NCBI GenBank assembly: GCA_017397925.1
Contig: JAFQHO010000052.1
Coordinates: 1-64,000, forward strand
Origin: Ruminococcus sp.
GTDB lineage: Bacteria > Bacillota > Clostridia > Oscillospirales > Ruminococcaceae
Length of the DNA: 64,000 nucleotides
Direction of reading: 5' to 3'
The translations under genes and the position numbers were made by a program. The first letter of the stretch is position 1. Each line of letters starts with the position of its first letter. This document shows positions 15,683 through 23,999 of this stretch, piece after piece. A model generated the notes under the pieces. The model was not told the DNA's origin. It worked only from the letters and a program-made list of their open reading frames with translations, and did not search any database.

Positions 15683-17605
15683 ATGAACAAAAAGGTTGCT
15701 GTTATTGTTGCGGGAATAGATGAAACATATCAGAGCAGTATACTCAGAGGAATAAAGGATGCCGCTGAAGTGTGCAGCTTTGATTGTTATGTCTTTGTAT
15801 CTTTTACCGGTATGAAGGATAATAAGGGGCACGACGCAGGTGAAATGAATATATTCAGACTTCCTGATTTCAGTCTTTTCGACGGTGCAATTCTTCTTAC
15901 AAACACTATAGATTGTCCTCCCGTTGTAAGTGATATTCTTGACAGAATCAAAAAGGCGGGCATTCCTGCTGTCAGCATAGATAACAGAGTTCAGGGACTT
16001 CTTCACATTGTAATAGATAATTACTCGGCAATGAGGGATATTACTGAGCATTTTATTAATGTACATAAATTTACAAAAATAAATTATATATCAGGCCCTG
16101 CTGATAATCCTGAAAGCGCTGAGCGTATTGAGGCTTTTCTTGAAGTTATGGCGGAAAATAATATCCCTGTGGAAACTGATAGAATATTCTATGGGGATTT
16201 TCGCGGAGATTCCGGCAGAGAAGCTATTGACTATTTTCTCAATAGTAAGCTTGAAATGCCACAGGCTATAATATGTGCAAATGATGTTATGGCCGTTGCC
16301 GCTATAAACAGACTTCATACGGCAGGTATAAGGGTGCCTGATGATATTGCTGTTTCAGGCTTTGATGATGTATTTGACAACCTTAATCTCAGAGTTAATC
16401 TTACTTCTGTTGAGCGTCCGTTGGTACGTTCCGGAAAGCTTGCATGTGAGATGTTGTACAATAAGTTTAATAATTCGCCTCAGCAGGAAAGTATGATGCT
16501 TAATATGCTTACCAAATTTTCTGAGAGCTGCGGATGTGTTGAATGTATTACGCGAAGTGCCGAGGAATACAAGGAAGCTAATATCAGAAATTTCAGCAGG
16601 ATAGATACAATAAATCATTATATGTCTGTTTTCAATAGTCTTGCCTGTGAACTTAGCGGTGCTGATAGTTTTGATGACTACATTGATATTATAAAACGAT
16701 TCGTTGAGTTTATTAATCCTGGGGAGTTTTATTTCTGCCTTAATGAAAACTGGAATTTTGAATCTGATGAGATTGGCGGCAATATTTCTGAAAATGAAAC
16801 TATTCCGCAATGCTACGAAGATAATATAATTGTACCTATAGCGTACCGCTATGGTGTTTTTCTTGAAAATATATCTATAAATCTATGTGACCTTATGCCG
16901 GCAGGTTCTGATAATAACGAAGCAAAATTCTATTATTTTTTGCCTCTTCATTTTCGCGAGCGCTGTATGGGTTATATGGCAATTAATAATTGCCAGTTGT
17001 CTTTGCATAATGCTCTTTTCCAGTCCTGGTGCATAACTATGAATAATTCTCTTGAAAATATTCGCAAGAGAAATGCTCTTGACTGCGCAGTAAAGAAGCT
17101 TGAACGTCTATATGTGCAGGATACTTTTTCAGGTATATACAACCGTAATGGTTTTGTCAACGCCACTAATGATATTTTCAGAGAGTGCGCTTTGCAGTCC
17201 CGTAAAATTATGCTTATGTTTATAGATCTTGACGGACTGAAAAAGATAAATGATACATATGGTCACGCAGCGGGTGATGAGGCTATACGTGCCATTGCAG
17301 GTATTCTCAGCAAAAGCTGCAGCAATAATGAGATTTTTTGTCGCTTTGGCGGAGATGAGTTCATTGTATTTTCCGCTGATTATTCAGAAGGGCAGGCTAT
17401 GAATCTTACTTCTGAGATACAGCGTAATATTGCTGTTTATAATGCTGAATCTGATAATATATATGATTTATCAGCTTCTACAGGATATGTTATTGCTGTT
17501 CCTAAAATGGGCGAAGATTTGTTCCGTTTTGTAACTGAAGCTGATAAAAAGATGTATGAAACAAAAAGAGAAAAGAAATCAAAATATTTAAGAGCGAATT
17601 ATTAA
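15683..17605 (+). CDS. LacI-type periplasmic-binding-like sensor fused to a GGDEF diguanylate cyclase
   Basis: Start set at ATG 15683 after GGGGAGGTG; the product has 640 residues. Residues 1-280 form a LacI/GalR-type ligand-binding fold: VAVIVAGIDETYQSSILRGI, AIICANDVMAVAAINRL, and VSGFDDVFDNLN. There is no helix-turn-helix, no signal peptide and no membrane segment, so it should sense a cytosolic ligand, probably a sugar. A linker/sensor region (about 290-470) follows. The C-terminal GGDEF domain (about 475-640) has RFGGDEF at 554-560, intact for c-di-GMP synthesis. Confidence 0.88.
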   Translation: MNKKVAVIVAGIDETYQSSILRGIKDAAEVCSFDCYVFVSFTGMKDNKGHDAGEMNIFRLPDFSLFDGAILLTNTIDCPPVVSDILDRIKKAGIPAVSIDNRVQGLLHIVIDNYSAMRDITEHFINVHKFTKINYISGPADNPESAERIEAFLEVMAENNIPVETDRIFYGDFRGDSGREAIDYFLNSKLEMPQAIICANDVMAVAAINRLHTAGIRVPDDIAVSGFDDVFDNLNLRVNLTSVERPLVRSGKLACEMLYNKFNNSPQQESMMLNMLTKFSESCGCVECITRSAEEYKEANIRNFSRIDTINHYMSVFNSLACELSGADSFDDYIDIIKRFVEFINPGEFYFCLNENWNFESDEIGGNISENETIPQCYEDNIIVPIAYRYGVFLENISINLCDLMPAGSDNNEAKFYYFLPLHFRERCMGYMAINNCQLSLHNALFQSWCITMNNSLENIRKRNALDCAVKKLERLYVQDTFSGIYNRNGFVNATNDIFRECALQSRKIMLMFIDLDGLKKINDTYGHAAGDEAIRAIAGILSKSCSNNEIFCRFGGDEFIVFSADYSEGQAMNLTSEIQRNIAVYNAESDNIYDLSASTGYVIAVPKMGEDLFRFVTEADKKMYETKREKKSKYLRANY

Positions 17606-17609
17606 GGCT

Positions 17610-17650
17610 ATACCGCACAATACATTTGAATTGTATGTGCGGTATTGTTG
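17610..17650 (+). terminator. terminator of the LacI-GGDEF gene
   Basis: ATACCGCACA/TGTGCGGTAT stem with further AT pairs, then a T-rich tail. Confidence 0.75.
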
Positions 17651-17727
17651 TGTATTGTCAAAGTGTACAAATAATAATCTGTTATTGGTAAAATATGACA
17701 AAAATTTTCGTCAATACAAATGTTTTC

Positions 17728-17756
17728 TTGCTTTTTTATCAAAGATGTGATATAAT
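17728..17756 (+). promoter_or_regulatory. promoter of the repeat/LRR protein gene
   Basis: TTGCTT (17728-17733), 17 bp, TATAAT (17751-17756), 57 bp before ATG. Confidence 0.65.
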
Positions 17757-17813
17757 AATAATGATGTATTCATTATTTATTCAAAAATAACCTTAGTAAG
17801 AGGTGCATAACAG

Positions 17814-19595
17814 ATGAAGATCAATAAGATAGTCAGAGTAAAAAAGGTTGAAAAATCTGAGCCCGAGGCTCCAAAAAAAGCTGTAAAACTGCTGGCCGAG
17901 GATTCAGTCAATACGGAGGCAAAGCTCGAGGAAAAGCCTAAGGAAACCCAAAAGGCTGAGAAAAAGCCCGAGGAAAAGCCTAAGGAAACTCCAAAGACTG
18001 AGAAAAAGCTCGAAGAAAAGCCCAAGGAAACCCAAAAGGCTGAGAAAAAGCCCGAGGAAAAAACTAAGGAAACCCAAAAGGCTGAGAAAAAGCTCGAAGA
18101 AAAGCCTAAGGAAGCTCCAAAGGCTGAGAAAAAGCTCGAGGAAAAACCTAAGGAAGCTCCGAAGAATGAGAAAAAGCTCGAGGAAAAACCTAAGGAAACT
18201 CCAAAGAATGAGAAAAAGCTCGAGGAAAAGCCTAAGGAAACTCCAAAGACTGAGAAAAAGCTCGAGGAAAAACCTAAGGAAACTCCAAAGGCTGAGAAAA
18301 AGCTCGAAGAAAAGCCTAAGGAAACTCCAAAGACTGAGAAAAAGTCTAAAGAAATTCCTATGCCTGAAATAGAGGCGGATAATAATCACGAGGTGTTGCC
18401 TCATGCAGATCAAGCTGCAAGAAATCAGACTGAAAAGAAAAAAGTGTTTGAGATGCTTGATACTGATAAGGTAAATACAGTAAAAAAACAAGAAAATCCA
18501 TTTGAAAAATCGGAGAAAAAGCAGAAAAACAGAGAAATGCCGGATTTAGTTATTCCGGATAAGGATGAAAGTAAAAAAATCTCTGATGAAAGCAAGAAAA
18601 AAGAGTCAAAGTTAAAAGAAAAGCCGATAACTGCTTCTGTTGAGGATAAGAAAGCTCAAGAGAAAAAATCTTCCTCTAAAGCAGCTTCCCGTGAAAAACT
18701 GGATCAACTTTATACAGATAAGGATATAGAGCAGGTTGAGACCGTTGAAATTGACGATATCAATAATATGGCCCTTGGAAAGAATGGTACGCTTCTTATC
18801 AAGTATTTTGGTACAAATGAAGTTGTAAATATCCCCGACACAATTACTACTGTCGGAAAATATGCTTTCAGAGGCAATAAATCAGCAAAAAGAATTGTTA
18901 TGTCAGATAGCGTTAAAATGGTTGACCGATTTGCTTTTGCTCATTGTGTAAATCTAGAGGAGATTGTTTTCTCCCACAATCTTGAAAGTATCGGTGAAAA
19001 TGCTTTCTTGAAATGTCAGCGTATTAAAGAACTTAATTTCCCTAATTCACTGAAAGTTATAGGAAAAGGTGCTTTTGGACGATGCAGTTCAGTGCGTAAG
19101 CTGATTTTTCCACCTCAGATAAAGAGAATTAGTGATCTTAGCTTCTATGCTTGCCGTAATCTAAACCGTGTTGTTATTTCAGACTCTGTTGAATCAATAG
19201 GAAATGCTGCATTTTCTGAGTGTTATGGGCTTAAGAAGATTATTATATCTGAGTCTGTTATGTCAATCGGTGAAAGTGCTTTCTCATGGTGCAGGTCATT
19301 GGAGGAAGTTAATATTCCGTCTTCTGTAAAAATTATCGGCAGCTGGGCATTCTATGGATGCGGAAAGCTTACTGATGTAAAAATCAGCGTTAATACAAAG
19401 GATATCCGTGATGATGCATTTTGCGGCTGTGAAAATATCTACAATGTAAAAATCGCTGAATTTGATGGTGTAGACTATAATCAGGCAATGGTTAAAAAAG
19501 GTCATAAACTGATACTTAAAGTTCTAAAACAGGTCAACCGCAAAAAAGCGGAACGTTATGCCAGCGAACACGGCATAAGTATGATGTTTATATGA
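17814..19595 (+). CDS. Lys/Glu/Pro-repeat protein with C-terminal LRR_5 (BspA-type) domain
   Basis: The 593-residue protein lacks a signal peptide and membrane segments, so it is probably cytosolic. Residues 38-177 are about ten 14-residue repeats of the form LEEKPKETPKxEKK. Residues 178-305 are charged and disordered. Residues 310-580 are BspA-type leucine-rich repeats (LRR_5), each near 23 residues, such as VNIPDTITTVGKYAFRG and VVISDSVESIGNAAFSEC. LRR_5 domains usually bind proteins and are commonly secreted, so a cytosolic form on a long charged stalk is unusual. An AGAGGTG site precedes ATG. It is flanked by its own promoter and terminator. Confidence 0.8.
   Translation: MKINKIVRVKKVEKSEPEAPKKAVKLLAEDSVNTEAKLEEKPKETQKAEKKPEEKPKETPKTEKKLEEKPKETQKAEKKPEEKTKETQKAEKKLEEKPKEAPKAEKKLEEKPKEAPKNEKKLEEKPKETPKNEKKLEEKPKETPKTEKKLEEKPKETPKAEKKLEEKPKETPKTEKKSKEIPMPEIEADNNHEVLPHADQAARNQTEKKKVFEMLDTDKVNTVKKQENPFEKSEKKQKNREMPDLVIPDKDESKKISDESKKKESKLKEKPITASVEDKKAQEKKSSSKAASREKLDQLYTDKDIEQVETVEIDDINNMALGKNGTLLIKYFGTNEVVNIPDTITTVGKYAFRGNKSAKRIVMSDSVKMVDRFAFAHCVNLEEIVFSHNLESIGENAFLKCQRIKELNFPNSLKVIGKGAFGRCSSVRKLIFPPQIKRISDLSFYACRNLNRVVISDSVESIGNAAFSECYGLKKIIISESVMSIGESAFSWCRSLEEVNIPSSVKIIGSWAFYGCGKLTDVKISVNTKDIRDDAFCGCENIYNVKIAEFDGVDYNQAMVKKGHKLILKVLKQVNRKKAERYASEHGISMMFI
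17925..18344 (+). repeat. about ten tandem 42-bp coding repeats
   Basis: In-frame 42-bp units encode the 14-residue motif LEEKPKETPKxEKK. Units differ by a few substitutions, including L/P at the first position and A/T/N in the EKK segment. Repeat number is likely to vary between strains. Confidence 0.9.
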
Positions 19596-19626
19596 GAACA
19601 ACGTAAGGAAATCTCTAAAAGTTATG

Positions 19627-19656
19627 GTACGGAGTGTAAAAACTCCGTACTTTTTT
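19627..19656 (+). terminator. terminator of the LRR gene
   Basis: GTACGGAGT/ACTCCGTAC stem followed by six T. Confidence 0.9.
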
Positions 19657-19675
19657 GTTATATATAAAATAATAA

Positions 19676-19704
19676 TTGCAATATTGAGAAATATGTGTTA
19701 TAAT
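19676..19704 (+). promoter_or_regulatory. promoter of the M42 peptidase operon
   Basis: TTGCAA (19676-19681), 17 bp, TATAAT (19699-19704), 34 bp before ATG. Confidence 0.75.
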
Positions 19705-19737
19705 AAATATGTATGATTATTAAACAGGGGTGTTGAT

Positions 19738-20754
19738 ATGGATATAAAAGAAAAAATAATTGCTTTAGCAGAGGTGCAGGGTGCATCCGGAGATGAAACA
19801 CCTGCTGCTTTGCTTGCATTGGAGATGCTTAGGGAATATTGTCCCGATGCTGATATTATAAAAGGCAATGTAGTTGGAAAATTCGGTGTTCATCGTGATG
19901 ATTTACCTTCTCTTGTGCTTGATGCCCACATTGATCAGATTGGTATGTGCGTAACATATATCACATCTGATGGATTTATTAAAGTTGGAAATCTCGGTGG
20001 TCTTGACCGTAGACTTCTTCCTGCACAGCAGGTGGTTATTCACGGAAAAAAGGATATCAAAGGAGTAATATGTTCTGTACCGCCTCATCTTTCAACTGGA
20101 GAAGGGAAAGTCCTTGAAATTGCCGATATAGCTATAGATACGGGTTATTCAAAATCTGAATTGGAGCAATTTATTTCTCTTGGTGATTCAATTACATTTG
20201 ATGTAAAATGCTGTAATCTTATGGAAAATCGTATTACAGGCGGTGCTTTGGATGACCGCTGCGGAGTTGCTGCAATACTTCACACTCTTGAACTGCTGAA
20301 AAAACGTGAAACTGCATATAATGTGACTGTTATTTTCTCAGCGCAAGAAGAACTTGGAGAAAGAGGTGCAAAAATCGGTGCATTCAGTCTTGCTCCCGAT
20401 ATTGCAATTGCCGTAGATGTAAGCTTCGCCTATGCTGAGGGCGAAGATGAGAAAAAATGCGGCTATCTCGGCAAAGGTTCTATGATAGGCATTTCTCCTT
20501 GTCTTTCACGGGAAATATCAAATGGGCTTATTAATGCTGCTAAATCTGTAAATCTGCCATATCAGCTTGAAGTGATGAACGGTCTTACTTCTACAAATGC
20601 CGACAGATACTCCTCATCACGTGAAGGTGCAAAGGCTTGTACATTGTCAATTCCCCTTCGTAATATGCACACTCCTGTTGAGGTTATAGATGTTGACGAT
20701 GTTGTAAATACTGCGGAAATACTTGCGGAATTTATCGGGAGGGCAGCAGAATGA
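19738..20754 (+). CDS. M42-family metallopeptidase (first paralogue)
   Basis: The 338-residue cytosolic dinuclear-metal aminopeptidase belongs to the TET/FrvX-like M42 group. Metal and catalytic residues are visible in LDAHIDQIG, ALDDRCG, SAQEELGERG, AVDVS and NMHTPVE. It is the first gene of a four-gene operon and overlaps the next M42 gene by 4 bp (ATGA). The paired paralogues may form mixed or separate oligomers with different specificities. Confidence 0.9.
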   Translation: MDIKEKIIALAEVQGASGDETPAALLALEMLREYCPDADIIKGNVVGKFGVHRDDLPSLVLDAHIDQIGMCVTYITSDGFIKVGNLGGLDRRLLPAQQVVIHGKKDIKGVICSVPPHLSTGEGKVLEIADIAIDTGYSKSELEQFISLGDSITFDVKCCNLMENRITGGALDDRCGVAAILHTLELLKKRETAYNVTVIFSAQEELGERGAKIGAFSLAPDIAIAVDVSFAYAEGEDEKKCGYLGKGSMIGISPCLSREISNGLINAAKSVNLPYQLEVMNGLTSTNADRYSSSREGAKACTLSIPLRNMHTPVEVIDVDDVVNTAEILAEFIGRAAE

Positions 20755-21770
20755 AAGAGTTGTTGAAAGAATTATGCTTGATAAACGGTACATCAGGTGA
20801 TGAAAGCCTTGTACGCAATGCCATAATCGAAAAGATAAAAGACTTTTGCGAATATCGAGTTGATAATCTCGGAAATCTTATTTGTTTTTGCAAGGGCAAA
20901 AAATCTTCTGACAAAAAGCTTATGATAGCCGCACATATGGATGAGGTTGGCTTTATTGTAACTTATATCCGAGATGACGGAGCCCTCTGCTTTAATGAAG
21001 TGGGAGGAATTGATACATCTGTTGTTATCGGCAGACAGGTTAAAGTAGGAAAAGACGGTATATCAGGAGTTGTAGGCTCTACTGCTATTCACAATCTCTC
21101 GAAGGAACAACGTGAAACTCCTCCAAAATATGGCGATATGTACATTGACATCGGTGCGTCTTCAAAGGAAGAAGCGGAGCAAATTGTCAACCTTGGTGAC
21201 AGTGTATATTTCAGCTCTGAATTCGTTGAACTTGGCGGAAACTGCGTTAAGGCAAAGGCTATTGACGACCGTGCAGGTTGTGCAGCAATGATTCAGCTTA
21301 TCCGCGAGGGTATGGAGTATGACACATATTTCGTATTCAATGTTCAGGAAGAAGTGGGACTTCGTGGTTCTATGGTATCTGCGTTTTCAGTTGCTCCTGA
21401 TTTTGCTATTGTACTTGAAGCTACAACAGCCTCTGATATTGAAGGCGTAGGCGGTGCAAAAAGAGTTTGCTGCCTTGGAAAAGGCCCTGTAGTAGGGTTT
21501 ATGGACAGAAGCACTCTTTATGACAAAGAGCTTTATCGTATGGCCTTTAAAATTGCCGATGAACTTGAAATTCCTTGTCAGACAAAGACAATGATAGCGG
21601 GGGGCAACGACAGCGGAGCGATACACATAAGCCGTGGTGGAGTTCGCACTATAGCCGTTTCCGTGCCTTGCAGATACATACATAGCCCCTCCTGCGTTAT
21701 TAATACGGATGATTTTGAAAATACGCTTATCCTCACAAGAGAGCTTGCGAAAAGGATATATGAATTATGA
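20751..21770 (+). CDS. M42-family metallopeptidase (second paralogue)
   Basis: The 339-residue protein is closer to the M42 consensus than its neighbour: AAHMDEVGFIVTYI, AIDDRAGCAAM, NVQEEVGLRGS, VLEAT and RYIHSPSCVI supply the metal ligands and catalytic Glu. It overlaps both flanking genes by 4 bp, so the cluster is translationally coupled. It probably trims peptides in the cytosol. Confidence 0.92.
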   Translation: MKELLKELCLINGTSGDESLVRNAIIEKIKDFCEYRVDNLGNLICFCKGKKSSDKKLMIAAHMDEVGFIVTYIRDDGALCFNEVGGIDTSVVIGRQVKVGKDGISGVVGSTAIHNLSKEQRETPPKYGDMYIDIGASSKEEAEQIVNLGDSVYFSSEFVELGGNCVKAKAIDDRAGCAAMIQLIREGMEYDTYFVFNVQEEVGLRGSMVSAFSVAPDFAIVLEATTASDIEGVGGAKRVCCLGKGPVVGFMDRSTLYDKELYRMAFKIADELEIPCQTKTMIAGGNDSGAIHISRGGVRTIAVSVPCRYIHSPSCVINTDDFENTLILTRELAKRIYEL

Positions 21771-22561
21771 TAAAACTTATAAAAAGTGAGAGTGAGCTTG
21801 ACCGTAAGTTACTGCTTAAAAGCCTTTCGGGGCGGAAAATGCTTGCTTATATGAAAGCCTACGGTGCAGGTTATGATTTTTGTCGATTTTACAAGATAAC
21901 CGATGAATCCGGCGAGGGATTTATGTTTATTATAAATTCCACATTGATTATATGTGCTGATGATAAGCTTGAAGCCACTTATGAGCTGAAATTCTTTGTC
22001 AGTATGAATATGCCTTTCCGTGTGGAAGGTGATAACCGAATACTGCGGAATATAGCTGATAGTGACCACTATCAAGTACTGAATAGGACTATATTTGAGC
22101 TTGTTCCCGATGAAAAATCCCATCAGTTTGAGGAGGAGTATGTGGACTTCAATCCACATCTTCCCGATGTATACAAAATTTTAAGTGAGGGATTTCCCAA
22201 TATTTCAGATTTTTCATTATGGTATACCGATACATCCCACAGATGCAGACATGGCATAAGTCGTGTATTTACATATCGTGACTCTACCACAGCTTCAGTT
22301 GTGTTTGATATTGAGGATGAAGTACTTATCGGGCAGGTTGCCACAAAGCTTTCCTGTCGTGGCAGCGGCTATGCAAGGGAGTTTCTGAAATGGCTCGCAT
22401 ATTTCTTCAACACTCTTGGAAAACGTGCATTTTTGCTTGCTCTTGATGTACGTGTGAGCTTTTATCGTGAAATTGGCTTCAAGGAAATTGAAACTGAAAT
22501 CGTCCTTGAACGCTATGATGTTGAAAAAGAAAGTGTAACAAAGGGAAAATTACAGAATTAA
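21767..22561 (+). CDS. GNAT-like N-acetyltransferase
   Basis: The 264-residue protein has a variable N-terminal half and a C-terminal GNAT-like acetyl-CoA-binding region (about 165-255): RVFTYRDSTTASVVFDIEDE, then VATKLSCRGSGYAREFLKWLA as the pyrophosphate loop, and VSFYREIGFKEIETE. It overlaps the upstream peptidase gene by 4 bp and lies 10 bp before the ynbB-like gene. The acceptor substrate is unknown. Membership in a peptidase operon suggests peptide or amino-acid acetylation, which is inference. Confidence 0.75.
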   Translation: MIKLIKSESELDRKLLLKSLSGRKMLAYMKAYGAGYDFCRFYKITDESGEGFMFIINSTLIICADDKLEATYELKFFVSMNMPFRVEGDNRILRNIADSDHYQVLNRTIFELVPDEKSHQFEEEYVDFNPHLPDVYKILSEGFPNISDFSLWYTDTSHRCRHGISRVFTYRDSTTASVVFDIEDEVLIGQVATKLSCRGSGYAREFLKWLAYFFNTLGKRAFLLALDVRVSFYREIGFKEIETEIVLERYDVEKESVTKGKLQN

Positions 22562-22571
22562 GGAGAAAATA

Positions 22572-23828
22572 ATGAATTATAATGATATATACGGTTTTAA
22601 CAGCCGTCTTACAGAACTTGCTGAGCAGGCTGAAAAGAACTGCGCTGAGGCATTCGCAAGAATTGATAAAACTGCTGAATATTGCGGTGCAAAAGTGCTT
22701 AAAGCGTTTTCCGACAACCGTATAAGCGAATCTTGTTTTTATGGCTCTACAGGCTATGGCTACGGCGATATCGGCAGAGAAGCGATCGATAAGGTATTTG
22801 CACAGGTTCTCGGTACAGAGGATGCTCTTGTACGCTTTAATTTTGTATCGGGCACACATGCACTATCTACAGCTTTATTCGGTGTTCTCCGTACAGGCGA
22901 TAAAATCGTTTCAATCACGGGTAAGCCTTATGATACACTTGAAGAAGTAATCGGAATAGCAGGGGAGAGAGGTAACGGCTCTCTTATGGATTACGGTGTG
23001 GAGTATGGCCAGGTGGATTTACTTCCCGACGGAGAGCCTGATTATACAGCCATTACTGAGGGTGTGAAAGGTGCTAAGGTTGCCTATATACAGCGTTCCA
23101 GAGGGTATTCCCTCCGCCGTGCATATACTGTTGACGATATCGAGAAAATGGTTCAGGCTGTTAAAAAAGGCAATCCTGATGCAATTATTATGATTGATAA
23201 CTGCTATGGTGAATTTGTGGAGGAACGAGAACCTTCTGATGTTGGTGCTGATGTGATAATCGGTTCACTTATAAAGAACGCAGGAGGCGGAATTGCTCGT
23301 ACAGGCGGATATATTGCTGGCAGAGCAGACCTTGTGGAGCTTTGCTCTTATCGTCTTACATGTGTGGGAATGGGCAAAGAAGTGGGCTGTACCCTTGATA
23401 TGAACCGCGAAATGCTTCTCGGTTTATTTATGGCTCCCGATGTAGTGGCAGCTGCACTCAAAACATCGGCATTTGCCAGCGAACTATTCACTCTTTTAGG
23501 TTATAAATGTTCCCCCCGAAAGGACGATAAACACGGGGATATCATTACAGCAATAGAGCTCGGCAACGAGGAAAGACTGTGTGCTTTTTGCCGTGGTATA
23601 CAGAAAGGCGCGCCTGTTGATGCATTTGTTACTCCCGAACCCTGGGATATGCCTGGATATACAAGTAAGGTTATAATGGCTGCCGGTGCATTTACAATGG
23701 GTGCTTCTATTGAGCTTTCAGCTGATGCTCCTATACGCGAGCCCTATGCTGTATGGATGCAGGGCGGTATTACTTACACAAGCGGTAAGTTTGGTGTGAT
23801 GCTGGCAGCACAGGAAATGCTTGACTGA
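22572..23828 (+). CDS. methionine gamma-lyase-family PLP enzyme (YnbB/aluminium-resistance type)
   Basis: The 418-residue fold-type I PLP protein matches the Met_gamma_lyase (YnbB) family: YGSTGYGYGDIGREAIDKVF near the N-terminus, FVSGTHALSTALFGVLRTGD, MIDNCYGEFVEEREP, and the PLP Lys region IIGSLIKNAGGGIARTGG (Lys within SLIKN). Length is normal. The family is often labelled aluminium resistance, but biochemical function is poorly defined. It is the last gene of the M42 operon. Confidence 0.88.
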   Translation: MNYNDIYGFNSRLTELAEQAEKNCAEAFARIDKTAEYCGAKVLKAFSDNRISESCFYGSTGYGYGDIGREAIDKVFAQVLGTEDALVRFNFVSGTHALSTALFGVLRTGDKIVSITGKPYDTLEEVIGIAGERGNGSLMDYGVEYGQVDLLPDGEPDYTAITEGVKGAKVAYIQRSRGYSLRRAYTVDDIEKMVQAVKKGNPDAIIMIDNCYGEFVEEREPSDVGADVIIGSLIKNAGGGIARTGGYIAGRADLVELCSYRLTCVGMGKEVGCTLDMNREMLLGLFMAPDVVAAALKTSAFASELFTLLGYKCSPRKDDKHGDIITAIELGNEERLCAFCRGIQKGAPVDAFVTPEPWDMPGYTSKVIMAAGAFTMGASIELSADAPIREPYAVWMQGGITYTSGKFGVMLAAQEMLD

Positions 23829-23908
23829 TAATTATTACTAAAAAGTTACAAAAGCATTACAGATATGATACAGTTTGAGGGTGAATGTTATCATATTTGG
23901 TTTTATTG

Positions 23909-23937
23909 TTGACTTTTTTGCAAAATCCTGTTACAAT
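23909..23937 (+). promoter_or_regulatory. promoter of the pseudokinase gene
   Basis: TTGACT (23909-23914), 17 bp, TACAAT (23932-23937). Confidence 0.7.
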
Positions 23938-23943
23938 TATAAA

Positions 23944-23970
23944 GAATGCAGGGATTGACTGCATTCTTTG
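23944..23970 (+). promoter_or_regulatory. 5'-leader hairpin of the pseudokinase gene
   Basis: AGAATGCA and TGCATTCT form an 8-bp stem with an 11-nt loop directly at the expected transcript start, followed by TTGTTG. It may stabilise the mRNA or attenuate transcription. Confidence 0.45.
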
Positions 23971-23999
23971 TTGATTATATTAAAAAAGGAGGTACAGCT

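Noticed and set aside
18166..18372. Plus-strand Lys/Arg/Ser repeat ORF
   Set aside because: A frame-shifted shadow of the 42-bp repeat within the LRR protein gene.
17904..18491. Minus-strand 195-residue ORF rich in Phe/Leu
   Set aside because: It is the mirror of the Lys/Glu/Pro repeat; its apparent repeats only reflect the coding strand.
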